Shown one piece after another: positions 50,251 through 62,165 of a stretch of DNA of 64,000 nt. Position numbers and translations under genes: made by a program. How positions within the stretch are numbered: position 1 is the first letter of the stretch; every line of letters starts with the position of its first letter. The notes beneath the pieces are model-generated. The model did no database searches, was not told the DNA's origin, and worked only from the letters and a program-made list of their open reading frames with translations. This stretch comes from Mesocentrotus franciscanus (Eukaryota; Echinodermata; Echinoidea; Camarodonta; Strongylocentrotidae): the NCBI GenBank assembly GCA_037976565.1, contig CP137684.1, positions 19,592,259 to 19,656,258 of the forward strand. Reading direction: 5' to 3'.

Positions 50251-52984
50251 CAGACAGGTCAAATGAACACAAGAAAAACCAAAGACTGGTGAATTACCAT
50301 TTTTATTGTACAAGTACATGTACTCATCCATACACACACTACACATTGATGCCTTCAAGAAAATATCACCGCACAATTTGGCAGCAGGAAAACAAAATAT
50401 TGTTCAACATAATCTTCAAATCTGTATGTACAATATCTTATATCATTGTTCTACTCAGATTCTTTGATTACTCCATAGAAGACCTGCCATATTTGGTGAA
50501 CATGCCAACATAAGCTACTGTGTTTGGGCTTGTTGAAAAATCACTAGAAATTAGGATATAAGGTTTTATTCAGCATAAAACTTACAAAAAGTGAATGCTA
50601 AAGTCAATGAATGAGAAGGACGTATAAATTAAATACAGAGGCGTAGAATCTTGAGATTAGCTTCCAGTCTTTATCCAATTTCCACACAAACAATCCTTCC
50701 CTCCAGTCTAGGTGCTTACGGAGAAACAGACGGGTTCAGCAATACATGAGACAACTATAGGGTTCATACAGAAAAATTATCAAACTACATCTACCCGGTA
50801 ATCAATTTATATCTGCTCATATGCTAGCTTGCCTTAGGTATCTCTGACAGTACAACAATCCCTGCTGTTAGTTGAATGTGTGTCACAATCATCTTATCAA
50901 AGTCTGTGAAGGTGGACAAATTTAAATCTGGTTTTTAATTTTAATTGCGCTTATTCATGAAGCACCAAGTGTCAACCTCTCTCCTCTCTACAAATTGCTG
51001 TACCGGTAATTTGGCGATGCTCAGCATTGTGTCTGTGTAATGGCGGCTGGCTGAAATGCTCCCCTAGGAGTGCAGTATGTTATACATTGTGCACAGGCAA
51101 GCCTGAATCTGATGCCCAAGGTAATAATATATCTTTAAATGCGTTTAGAGACATCGTTGATGTACTATAAAAGCACTATATAAACCCAGAACATTAAATT
51201 GAATAAACAAATGCAACCCTGTCATAAAATGAAAAATGAGAAATTCGCTTCATGTCGACATCACATTTGTACATTGACAGAATGATGGTTATTTTCAATA
51301 GATATCAGCATTTGATACTCCATAAATTAGTGGAATCTACCCACTTAAACATGGACTAAGTTTACGAATACCAACCTATGGACCAATCAGGATTTACTGG
51401 CATACTGGCATCTGAAATGGTGAATTTGATTGGCTGAAACATAAAATGAGTTATACCATGCACATGGGACTATTTGCTTTCAAACTTTGTTTGGTTTGAA
51501 GTTTTCTTGAGCAAGAGTTGTCAAACGGCTCCATATGATCCTCAAACACGCAATGAAACCATTTGTACATGTGAGTCTTCTCGTAATTTTAAAAGAAAAG
51601 AGTTAAAGATATATACATGTAAGAGACGAGATTTACCAAATGCGATTGAACATGCACGACTCTTAGCATTATTACGCAGCATGCTCTCCATTTTGAAAAG
51701 GCAACAGAAATAAAGTTACAAAAATAGCGATATATATAGATCTTGAAAAGATAGTGAATTTGAAATCAAAGCATCAGCACAACGTAAAAAAAAGAAAATT
51801 TGAAAAAAATTTGATTATTACTATCAAGTTTACATCTCTCTCACACACAAACTAGCATGCATATTATATTTTTACAGCTAAGTATAATCTTGAATGCGTA
51901 TGTTGGTAGCATTCATACCAACACTGATCAGGATATTATACAAGGGTGTATTAACCGGTTGACTACTGAATTCTCTAATTCATAAAAGGCTTTATACAGG
52001 AATGACCAGGTTCCAGTAGGCAACGGGTTAACATGATAAAGCCTGTACATGGCTATATATGATAGGTCTAATAAACATTTAGAACTGCATTTCACAGTGT
52101 CCAACTAACCAATACTAGACATGCATCCATGATTATATTTAGAGGCATGCATGCATTGTTTCACTGGGTGAAAAAGATCTTCACACTCAATCACAAAATG
52201 GGAATTCCCCCAAAACTTCCAGTGTCCTGATATATATATTCCTTGTAGTATTTACAGCACAGATATATGCTCTCATACCATATCTTGCTCAACATGACAC
52301 ATGCATGTAATAAACAATGAATAGCGCACGTTTATAGATAGACGGAGGTGCTTATGTACATACAATGTAGAAAACTTGCAACAACAACAAAAGACAAAAG
52401 GATTTACTATTCCATTATACAATCGTTTCACACCACAATAGTTTAGCTACAGTGTCATAAATGTATACATATCTGTGTTTACATGTACAGAATGTATTAT
52501 GAATGTAATACGTTTCAACATTTGTAAACCTTCATGTTTTTTAAAACATGGTTTCCAGTGTTCATTTAGCCTGAAACATTTCAGGTTTTTAGTCTGATAT
52601 CTCAGGGGATATCACCTGTACTACACATGCATGTCCATTCATATCAATTATCATGTACATGTATGCAATAGATTATACTATAAATCAAGTTCAGTAAATT
52701 TCTCTCGCTACAAGACGATCACGTGAATTATGGGCCGCAATTTAGCTCAGAATTAAACACCTATATCTTGAAGAATTGCAAAGCTACACAGTTGTCCAAT
52801 ATTTCCAGGACCATTTTACAATAGATGGTTTGCATAGACAAAATAAACTCAAATTACAAGAGTATCATGAAATATAGCAGAGTTGCCGAGAAAAAATAAG
52901 TGAGGAAAACATTTTCTATGTTGTTTGTTGAGAGCCATGGCGGCATAAACTCAAATACTTTTACACAGACCTTCTGTATTTAAA

Positions 52985-53136
52985 CAGGGACCCGTTTCAT
53001 AAAATATTGTTATCAGTAACAACTGCTAAATGTCTATGACAAAGTTGCTCTCAGCCAATCAAATGCCACGATTTCAGTAGCTTATAACAGTTATTGAAAC
53101 TTGTTATGGATAACAAGTTTTATGAAACAGGGCCCA
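52985..53136. mobile_element. Palindromic MITE (GTTTCATAAA family), complete
   Basis: CAGGGACCCGTTTCATAAAA is mirrored by TTTTATGAAACAGGGCCCA with matching TTGTTATCAGTAACAA/TTGTTATGGATAACAA inner arms. The 150 bp would form one hairpin. Confidence 0.8.
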
Positions 53137-53229
53137 GATGATATGTTGTCCTTTTAATTCAATTAAGGTACATCATATTCAGCTTACGGCAAAGTGATAT
53201 ATAAGCCAGGAGCATAATACATCCATACA

Positions 53230-54480
53230 CTTAGCTCAATAAATTTGGGGGAAATATTAGGACAATTTTAGAAAAAGAAATGAAAGATTTGTCTTGTTAC
53301 AGACACCATATTGCACATATTTACTGAAAATCGAGATTAGCATTCTTGTTTCATATGAGAATATATTACCAGCATAAAACACAACAAAGTAGATTAACCT
53401 CTTGGAAGAATGCTTGAAGAGCTTTTTATTCACAGTGGAGCAGTTATGTATAGTACTCCCCTCCTCTCCTTTACATTTTTCAACATTCTGCGAAGATTTT
53501 ATCCTTTTCATTGAAACATTTGTGATCAATTTTATAGGGTGATGTAATTTGATAATGATAAGCAAGTGAATACATACTGGCACCAACATGAATTATCAGT
53601 TTGCGAACAATTTAGATTAACTGTTGCTACATACGCATTTTGTACACAAGACCAATCTTCACAGCTAGGCTACACACAAGTGGAGTAATACTGGCCAACC
53701 AGAAAAGCAAGATACAAACTCATATTGTGCAGCAAAAACCAAACTCATGTGCATTGCATATATTTACAATATACATGACTAGAATTTGTACATTAGAATG
53801 CTGATATTCTTATCTTCTGCTCATTTATACATTGTAAAATGTACATTTGTATACACACCATTCATATGGCAAGTCGAGAAAGCAGTTCAATATTAACTAT
53901 CTCATATTTACAACAAATATTTTCAACAGATAGCTTTGAAATGTGTTTTGATATATCTAAATTCAAATGCAAGACAATTTCAGTATCCGTGGGTGGGATA
54001 AACAAAAAAAAGAAAGAGCAAATTCCATCTCCTCTTTGAAGGCGGCATAAACAAGATATAAAGTTGTACAGAGAAAGAAAGAAAAAAAAAGGAAGCTCAG
54101 GGTTCAAATCAAAGAAAGATGGAAAGACTCAAATAGATTTTTGATGTGTGTGTGGGTGTGTGGGTGTGTAACTGGGTTTTTACAGACGTGTATCAATCAG
54201 ATAAGATTGTTTACGTCTGTAGACCGACCTTTAACGTTTCAAATGGCAAAGGATAACTTGATGGGCAGACTGAGTCTAGCATTGTAAACTGATTAGCTAT
54301 GCTTACTGTACTTTGTGCGTGTGCCATTTCACCAGGCTTGCAACAATTGCACTAACAATCCTCTCAAGACACACATCATGAATTACTAGATACCTTTATT
54401 GACAACTACTTGTAAAATATTCTACAGGAGCCAATTTCTTGAGAATGTTCAATTCTTTAAACAAACCTTCATACTACAAT
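53230..54480 (+). repeat. Duplicated segment, copy A (copy B at 57700-58590)
   Basis: Both copies share, in order, GGGAAATATTAGGACAATTT, GAATGCTTGAAGAGCTTTT, CACAGTGGAGCAGTTATG, GATAATGATAAGCAAGTG, AAAGGAAGCTCAGGGTTC and GCTTACTGTACTTTGTGCG. Copy A has about 450 bp not found in copy B (about 53700-54060). Confidence 0.85.
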
Positions 54481-54608
54481 CCCAGTTAGGAGACCAACAA
54501 CGGCCCGAACAAATATTACCCCTCACATGACCAAGCATCTGTCAGTTTGGAGTCAGTGAGGCGATGTGACTAAGGTATAAGAAATAAGTACATTGTAGGG
54601 CTGTTCTT

Positions 54609-54868
54609 ATGTGATTTTACTAGAAGGAATTCTTGACGTTCTAAAGTCTACAAGGTTCAGAAGCCGTCCATAGATGTGATTTTACTAGAAGGAATTCTTG
54701 ACGTTCTCAAATCTACAAGGTTCAGAAGCTGTTCATAGATGTGATTTTACTAGAAGGAATTCTTGACGTTCTCAAATCTACAAGGTTCAGAAGCTGTTCA
54801 TTAATGTGATTTTACTAGAAGGAATTCTTGACGTTCTCAAGTCTACAGGGTTCAGCTAGAAGCTCTTC
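54609..54868 (-). repeat. Four 65-bp tandem repeats derived from the adjacent stop-codon region
   Basis: Units begin at GTGATTTTACTAGAAGG near 54611, 54676, 54741 and 54806 (65 bp apart). The parent is the end of the neighbouring exon, where ATGATTTTACTTGCAGG (from 54876) contains the stop codon. Read on the minus strand each unit still resembles the last codons (GAGAACGTCAAGAATTCC) followed by TAGTAA. Confidence 0.9.
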
Positions 54869-54880
54869 ATAGAAATGATT

Positions 54881-54997
54881 TTACTTGCAGGAGTTCTTGA
54901 TCTTCTCCAGTATTTTCTTGAGATCATCAACATCTGGTAATGGAGCCAGCTGTGGTGTTGTGGCAGGAAGATTGGAGGAACTACTTCCTAATGAGAT
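54881..54997 (-). CDS. Terminal coding exon of an unidentified gene
   Basis: The minus strand has a good acceptor (TTCTTTTCCAG) and encodes ISLGSSSSNLPATTPQLAPL, then PDVDDLKKILEKIKNSCK and TAA (54881-54883). A Ser/Pro-rich linker precedes a short amphipathic helix. It is phase 0 and joins in frame to the 33-nt exon at 57245-57277. I do not recognise the protein. Nearly perfect preservation next to decaying duplicates supports real coding use. Confidence 0.6.
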   Translation of the reverse strand: MSLGSSSSNLPATTPQLAPLPDVDDLKKILEKIKNSCK

Positions 54998-55332
54998 CTG
55001 GAAAAGAATTTAGAAATAAGAAAGTAATTTAAAAAAAATTATACTACACAGTCTTAATAGTGTTAAGGGAAAGTACAGACTTTTTCTATCTTTGCCCCTA
55101 TATTGTCATGCATTTCAAAAGTAATTGTTCATATTGATTTCAACCCAATGACTACTGAATTAATTTCTGTAGGCTTATGCAGGAATCACCTAGTTCTTAT
55201 AGGCAACAGGTTAACAATTCTAGCTGTGCTGTTAGCTTAAAGGAAGCGGGGCGTCAGTTTCTATGTGCAGAAGGTCATAATTTGCTGACACCAGACTTGG
55301 TGGAAAACTGGAAATACCATTAATTAATCTGC

Positions 55333-55515
55333 ACACAGCAAACCCTTATTCCATCAAGAAATACACCCTAGTCTCTCCGAGAGTCTTTGGGTGAGGAAAA
55401 AGTAAGATAATGACTTTACCCTATGGGTGGAAAATACAGAGCATTACATAAGGCCTGTTGGTTATAGGTTAAACACCCGAGTGGTGTTGAATTCCCCCAT
55501 GAGAACCCGCTATTT
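55333..55515 (+). repeat. Dispersed repeat, second copy of 41935-42170
   Basis: Shared blocks: CCCTAGTCTCTCCGAGAGTC, AGTAAGATAATGACTT, CAGAGCATTACATAAGGCC and AAACACCCGAGTGGTGTTGA. Confidence 0.6.
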
Positions 55516-56504
55516 TATCAAATTGTTATTGTGTCAGGCAAAACATAAAAGAGAAGCGGCTGATAACAACACAGTCTCAATCGATGCGCAGGGTCTGTAG
55601 ACATTTATGTACTTTTACAACGACTTAATGCCGTTCTGACAATATACACGTATAGTACAAGTGTTACCAAACAGTAAGAAGGGCTCATAGAAGAAAAAAA
55701 TGACAATCTTACACAGAAAAGTAAATACAATGAAAAGACAGAACATGAAATGCCTAAGAAGCATGTACAAGACTATACAAAAGTAACCTACTGTATCAAA
55801 ACCAAGAAACTCTCGCATGACATGCAACTTTTGCAAACTGAACACGAAGAACATTTTATCTAGAAACTTCAAGAATTGTGAAAATTCAGTGCTGTGTCAA
55901 TTGTAATTCAACTGTTGTGAATCTGAATGACTCACAAATTCTACACGAATGTTTCTAGTTTACAAGGTTATTAGCATAGAAGATATGTCAAAGCCTCATG
56001 AAACACATGGTCATTTGAGATAAGGTACATCTAATCATTAATTGATTTTATAAAAAAGAAAAAGATAGAGAATTAGAAAGGGATGAGGCAATGACATAAA
56101 ATTAGATACAGAAATGTTATCTTAATAATATATACTGAGGTTCTCTCACCAAGGTCACAATTACTGGCCAAATCCACATCTACACATGCCAAAGTTTCAA
56201 GAAAAATTCACAAAAGATATCAAAACGCTTTTCTGCCTATCTATGTTGGCGATTTTTCAGTAATTTGGCTTTGCAGGTCCAACCTTCCCTATAACATGAA
56301 AATAAAGAAATTCAAGCAAAACTCTACCACTATAGAAAGATGCACTTTTATGTTAGCTAAGAGATAATCAAACATTGAAAACATGATCTTAATCATGCAG
56401 ATTTATAGGCACGCAATGCATGACAAAGACAAGGCTGTTATCGTTGACGTTATTATGAACCCACGAATCCGTACAATATTATATATGACGGATTCGTTAT
56501 GACA

Positions 56505-56825
56505 AGCAAGTGTTACAGCAAGTATTAAAGCAAGTATTACATCAAGCAAGTACTACAGGAAGTATTACATCAAGCAAGTATTACATCAAGCAGGTATTAC
56601 AGGAAGTATTACATCAAGCAAGTATTACATCAAGCACGTATTACAGGAAGTATTACATCAAGCAAGTATTACAGGAAGTATTAGATCAAGCACGTATTAC
56701 AGGAAGTATTACAGCAAGTATTACAGCAAGTATTAGATCAAGCAAGTATACATCAAGCCAGTATTACAGGAAGTATTACAGCAAGTATTACATCAAGCAA
56801 GTGTTAGATCAAGCAAATATTAACT
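56505..56825. repeat. Minisatellite of CAAGTATTACATCAAG units
   Basis: Variants of GCAAGTATTACAG, GGAAGTATTACATCAAG and GCAAGTATTAGATCAAG alternate in 12-18-bp steps for about 320 bp. A plus-strand ORF through it is a by-product of the repeat. It lies in the presumed intron of the minus-strand gene. Confidence 0.9.
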
Positions 56826-56989
56826 CTTTCCCTGCATTGGTTGATTATTTGAACAAACAGCGGACTGCCATATTTAATTTTTTTCTCATGCATGAGTACG
56901 TACAATATACACTGTACTTTATTTCTAATCATTTTGATTACCCAGGGAAGCCTCCTCAGCATCAATGCTGTTCTTTCTAAGGGCCCTGC

Positions 56990-57135
56990 AATTATTATTA
57001 CCTCAGCTATTGCCAGGTACCCATTTTAGCATTTACACCTGGGTGGAGAGTGGCAAATGTGGATTAATGTCTTGCCAAAGGACGTTAGTGACGGGCTGGG
57101 GTTTGAATGCATGAACCACCGTACCACAACACCTC
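56990..57135 (-). repeat. SINE relic
   Basis: GGTACCCATTTTAGCATTT, GTGGAGAGTGGCAAATGTGG and TTGCCAAAGGACGTTAG are the common SINE core inverted, and GGGGTTTGAATGCATG with GTACCACAACACC is a degenerate tRNA-like head. Confidence 0.6.
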
Positions 57136-57244
57136 CATTTCAAAACAATGTGGAAGTCCAGACTGTCCAGGATTTCAATCAGTAACAGACAAAGAGTTAA
57201 AGCAAGCAAGCATGCATGCATGCATTGTAATGAGACACTCTTAC

Positions 57245-57277
57245 CCTCTCTGGCACAAAATGATGGCTACCTCCTCG
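57245..57277 (-). CDS. 33-nt internal exon of the unidentified minus-strand gene
   Basis: On the minus strand CTCACAG precedes, and GTAAGAG follows, a 33-nt exon encoding RGGSHHFVPER. It is phase 0 at both ends and in frame with the terminal exon at 54881-54997. Being a microexon of 11 codons it could be a cassette exon. Further 5' exons were not found. Confidence 0.45.
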
Positions 57278-57699
57278 CTGTGAGTTGCATGATGGGATAG
57301 TATATGAATACATTACATGATATGAGCATCAATTAATACATTGCTATTGAATGCTTGTGGCGTGTACATGAAATATAAAAATATATATATATTACAATAT
57401 CTACAGCATTGAAGTATTTGTGCCGATTCGCATTATATGACTATTATTAAAATCCAGTCAGCCATTTCAGCTAACAGCTGCAATTGAAGGGGCATCAAAG
57501 GGCTTTGAATTTTTCAACCTTTATTTTTGTATTCAACATTTTATGGATTTGGTTTTCTACCTATAATGGGTTAGCATGTGTTAAATGTTTTGTAAAAAAT
57601 GGCTTGTATTTTTGTGCTATTCAAACTACCAGCATTTGTGACCATTCTGTCCTGGCTAGTACATCAACTTACCAATGGCTCTTTATTGGACGTTTCTGA

Positions 57700-58590
57700 T
57701 TGAGGGAAATATTAGGACAATTTTAGATCAAGAAATGAAAGATTTGTCTTGTTACAGACACCATATTGCACAAATTTACTGGAAATGGGCTATCGAGATT
57801 GGCATTGTAGTTGCATATGAGAATACTATATTAAACCAGCATAACACACGGCAAAGAAGATAAAGCTCTTGGAAGAATGCTTGAAGAGCTTTTAATTCAC
57901 AGTGGAGCAGTTATGTATAGTAATCCACTCCACTCCTTTTATTTTCATTAACATTCTACAAAGATTTTGTTTCTTTTTCAATGAAATATTTGTGATCAAT
58001 TTTATAGGGTCGATGTAATTTGATAATGATAAGCAAGTGAATACATACTGGCACCAACATGAATTATTATTATCAGTTTGCGAACAATTTAGATTAACTG
58101 TTACTACATACGCATTTTGTACACGAGGCCAATATCCTTCACAGGCTACACACAAGTGGAGTAATACACACTATTCATACGGCAATTAAGAGAAAGAAAA
58201 AAAGGAAGCTCAGGGTTCAAATCAAAGAAAGATGGAAAGACTGAAATAGATTTTTGATGTGTGTGTGTGTGTGTAATTGGGTTTTTACAGACGCGTGTAT
58301 CAATCAGATATGAATATTTACGTCTGTGGACCGACCTTTAACGTTTCAAATGGCAAAGGATAATTTTAAGTTGATGGGCAGACTGAGTCTAGCATTGTAA
58401 ACTGATTAGCTATGCTTACTGTACTTTGTGCGTGTGCCATTTCAACAGGCTTGCAACAATTGCACTAACAATCCTCTCAAGACACACATCATGAATTACT
58501 AGATATCTTTATTGCATACTACTTGCAAAATATTCAACAGGAGCCATATTTCTTGTGAATGTTAATTTTTTTTAAACAAACCTTAATAAC
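57700..58590 (+). repeat. Duplicated segment, copy B of 53230-54480
   Basis: Same block order as copy A with several small deletions. It is followed within 350 bp by sequence matching 44.63 kb onward, consistent with a head-to-tail junction of an older tandem duplication. Confidence 0.85.
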
Positions 58591-58606
58591 CTTAGGGTAA
58601 TAACTC

Positions 58607-58677
58607 AGGTTGGCCACATAGCCATCAATTCTGTTCTTCCTGAAGGCCTTGCAAGTATTATTTTCCCATCTATCCCT
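58607..58677 (-). repeat. Inverted SINE tail fragment
   Basis: ATCAATTCTGTTCTTCCTGA is the reverse complement of the tail block of the SINEs at 44717 and 59043. Confidence 0.55.
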
Positions 58678-58679
58678 AG

Positions 58680-58925
58680 CTGATATCGAATAGGTTTAGA
58701 ATAATCTGGTCATCGCGTCTGTCCGGTGGTCGCGTTATTAACGCGACATTTCGTAGATTTGCCGTTGGGCTTTTACGAAGTGTCGGGTAAACTAGAGACC
58801 ATTTGTCGATGAGAGGGGTTATTTTACAAACATTACCCCCGCCATTTTGTGAATAGAGGGGCATGTTTTCACTAAAGGTTAGGTAACGTGACCACCCGAA
58901 CCGATGATTCGAAGTAAGCCGGCCT
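58680..58925. mobile_element. Small inverted-repeat element
   Basis: GGTCATCGCGTCTGTCCGG and GTGGTCGCGTTA near the left are mirrored by GTAACGTGACCACCCGAAC at the right. A relative forms the right part of 49960-50250. Confidence 0.5.
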
Positions 58926-61482
58926 ATTATCACTTAAATTACGTTTCCTGCAAGTATTGGTGACAAGCCATTGCCTTGGGTGAATATACCTGGGACTAAA
59001 ACTGATAGGAAGGTGCCTTCTGCACTGTGTGCCTGATCTCATGTGTCGTGTGTCATGGTATAGTGGTTCATTCTCTTGAGGCTCAATCCAATGGTTGGGG
59101 TTCAAATCTTGGCAAGCCTATGACATTTATCCAATTTTGCCACACACTTCCCAGGTGCATGTCAATGGGTACCTAGCATTTGCAGCTGGGGAAATAATAA
59201 TTGCAGCGCCCTCAGGAAGAACAGAATTGATGATTATGGGGAATCCCTGAGGAATCAAGATTATTAGTAGTATTATATTGATATTCATATGCATATATAT
59301 ATATATATATAGTCTGAACAACATTTAAATACTGGAAGGTGTATCTTACAAAATATATCATTCAGGAAAAGATATTCGCCATGACGGTAAACTTGATTCA
59401 AAGGGTGAAGTGTCGGGAAGTATCCATGTCAAGTGCAGGAATGCGCATGCTGCATTTGAGACATAATTATTATGTGTACTTGTGGAAAATATTGCTTTGA
59501 TTAAGCCTTTCGGGACAGGATTAATTTGTTAGGGCTTAATTGATCACATATTGTTCTTTAAATTGGCAACTATAATATTTTTCTTTTATCGCTACAATGA
59601 ATAAAATATAATGTCTCTTTGAACAAAATACATGGGCGAGAATATTGCCGAAAGGTGTTTAAAAGGGCCAGTTTTCTTCATGTTCATGAAACAAAAATGG
59701 ATGCAGTGAGGGTCGAATTTTTGTTGCCCTTTCTTGTGTTTTTTTAGGGTTCTGAATCAAAAGTTATTGAGCCAAACCACTTAAATGTGGAATAATTTTC
59801 GCAAAACGATTAAGAGTCTGAAATGTTCCAAGACTTCAGGTTTATCTTCATGCTGATGTTACCTCAGGAATAATCTTTCAAGAGACATCTGCAAGTAGAG
59901 AAACATTCCAAAACAATCTGAATGTGAAAATTAATATGGCTCAAATTAACACTCCTAGTGGAGGAAAACGAGTCGGACAGGGTGTGCGCATGAAATGATA
60001 AAATAATACTATTGAAAATGCTCTTGCACATGAGCCTAGAATACTTCAGGATTTTTAATGTTAACTATGGATGGTATCATGGTGGTAAAGAATTCCAGTC
60101 TGTAAGTGTTATCAGAAGGAATGAATATTTGAAGGAATTTTTGTTTGAACTATATATAATATACTATATTCAATACAAGTCTTATTTTGTGATCTTCTGG
60201 TTAAACGAGAAACAGTGTTTACTTCGCAAGAAAGAACAGACAAATAAATACACGGTGCAAAGGTCACAGTTGTAAACTAATGTATTTTTTTTAAACGATA
60301 CGTATGAAGAAACCATAACGCAGCTCAAGAGATGAATTATATGAAATATATATGTTGTACATACATGTAGTAATAAAGAGTCAAATACAATGTGAGTTAC
60401 AATTTTATTTACATTCATATTTACATAAACTGCCATTATAAAACATTAAAGCAAAGATGTGCACAAAAGAATCAGGCTGCCCATAACTTGATCCATGTAA
60501 TAAGTATGACTGTACTAGAATTTGGTTAAGGAGCATTATCTATAATAAAATATAATGTGAAAGAGAACAGCCATTTATTGCCTCAATGTCATTGTGTACC
60601 TCCAAATCAAATGAAAATGATACTACATACTATGCACTCTGAAGTTCAATCCAAGAAGATTACACATCTCGTAGATAATATATCAAATATATAATCAAAG
60701 GCATCTTTAGGCAAGTGATGAATTGGTTTTACTTTTATTCAAAATTGTAAAGTATTATGTAAAACTAAATTAAAGTACTTCAAAAACCAAACAAATCATG
60801 AGTATCTTAAAATATTGATATAGGCCTACACTGTAACATTACGAGAATTTAGTCAGTATTTTACCTAGCATTTCACTTCGCTGATATGTCTTAACTTTAT
60901 ATGTCTTAACTTAATATGTCTTAACTCATATTCAGATCACATGTGGGCATTTTACTTTAGTAAGCAGACTTTAATGTAAAATACTAACTGATAATCATTG
61001 CAACATCACATTGTAAATCCAAATTAATGCGCAATGAAAGTATCACATACAAATCTTCCAAAATAACTGGCTTAAAACCCTATCAGATATTTGCAGGTCC
61101 TTAAAAAATTACCTCAAAATGTATCTGTAGCAGCAAGATCAGTTACTTTATGAAAATAATTATGTGCTAAATTTCAGCTCAAAAGACTCTTTTGTTATCT
61201 CTCTATGAGCGAAAATCGAAGTCCTCATTTTATTCACAACAAATGAGATGAGTAAAAACACTGCTAATTGCGAAATTCAAATGCAAAAAGGATGATGACC
61301 ATATAATGAATATTTCGCCATAATACTGTGAGGAAAGCTTTCAATTATAATTTTTTACAACATTTTAACAGACCCTTTAACAGATTTTAACATTTTCACC
61401 GTGTAAATCCTTGCAACGCCCTTTTAGTTTGTTAGAGAGCTGTCTTAAACTTTGGGATAAATACAAAGCCAAAATTTTCAGC

Positions 61483-61601
61483 TGGGGGCTGTTTCTTAAA
61501 ACCGTCGTAAGTCTAACTTCTTGGACATTTTATTGTTAACACGCGTTTCTGTGGGATGTCCACGAACTTAGACTTATGACGGTTTTGAGAAACTGGCCCC
61601 A
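61483..61601. mobile_element. Palindromic MITE, 119 bp
   Basis: TGGGGGCTGTTTCTTAAAAC with CGTCGTAAGTCTAA is mirrored by TTAGACTTATGACGG with TTTTGAGAAACTGGCCCCA. It would form a single hairpin. Confidence 0.8.
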
Positions 61602-61737
61602 GAATACCAAGTTGAATACCAAGGTTTATCTAAGCTGAAGACTTAAGTAAAATGCTCATATTTCTGTCATAAGTATTGAATTGAATACCGGCCCAGAGCA
61701 GGTATTAATCACTGCAGTACTTGTAAGGCAGAGGTGT

Positions 61738-61975
61738 CATAGTGGAGTGGTACGTTAGAACACTCGACTATAAGGATTTTGCGTTCAATTCCCAGCACAG
61801 AGTAAAGTACGTCTTTTGGCAAGATGTTCATCTATATTTACAACTCATTTACAATGAGAAAATGGGAATCTGTGAAGACTGCCTTTGCGATTGTGATTGT
61901 GGTTGTGTTTGCTATTGCCCTGCTTCCATGTATGTTACCTCAGGAAGTGGAGATGATGAACGCTTTTGTATGGGT
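61738..61975 (+). mobile_element. tRNA-derived SINE
   Basis: The head GGTGTCATAGTGGAGTGGTA and GCGTTCAATTCCC provide box A and box B. The core TTTTGGCAAGATGTTCATC is a diverged form of the core shared with the other SINEs although the heads differ. Confidence 0.65.
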
Positions 61976-61976
61976 T

Positions 61977-62165
61977 TTAAGGGGAAGTCCACCCTGATAT
62001 TAAGTTGGGTTTTAATAAAAGCAGAAAATGAGAGAAACAAATTAGTGAAAGTTTGAGTAATATCCAATTAAACATATGAAATCTATTAATTTTTGAAGTT
62101 GTCATCAGTGAAACACTAATTGGCATCACTGTGACGTATCTTGTGAGCTCGTAGTATTTGTGTGA
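61977..62165 (+). repeat. Dispersed repeat (GGGGAAGTCCACCCT family)
   Basis: Matches 49816-49975 through AATAAAAGCAGAAA, GAGAGAAACAA and GTTGTCATCAGTGAAACAC. It follows a SINE directly, as in other composite repeats here. Confidence 0.55.

Larger units (their letters stand above)
50300..54880 (-). other. Possible long 3' UTR of the minus-strand gene
   Basis: Between the stop at 54881 and candidate poly(A) signals (AATAAA on minus at 50302-50307 or 50565-50570) lies about 4.5 kb of AT-rich sequence. It has no convincing exon and few repeats apart from one 150-bp MITE and the 65-bp repeats. Whether it is transcribed cannot be told from sequence. Confidence 0.3.
58940..61975 (+). repeat. Segmental duplicate of 44.6-48.1 kb
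   Basis: Same order as in 44630-48080: TACCTGGGACTAAAACTGAT, the SINE (59043-59275), GGAAGGTGTATCTTACAAAA, CTTGATTCAAAGGGTGAAGT, one 460-bp unit (60500-61010), and the SINE at 61738-61975. The tandem array is reduced to one unit here, and about 1 kb at 59480-60500 is unmatched. Confidence 0.75.

Noticed and set aside
56510..56980. Repetitive 156-residue plus-strand ORF
   Set aside because: It is the translation of a minisatellite followed by SINE-like sequence.
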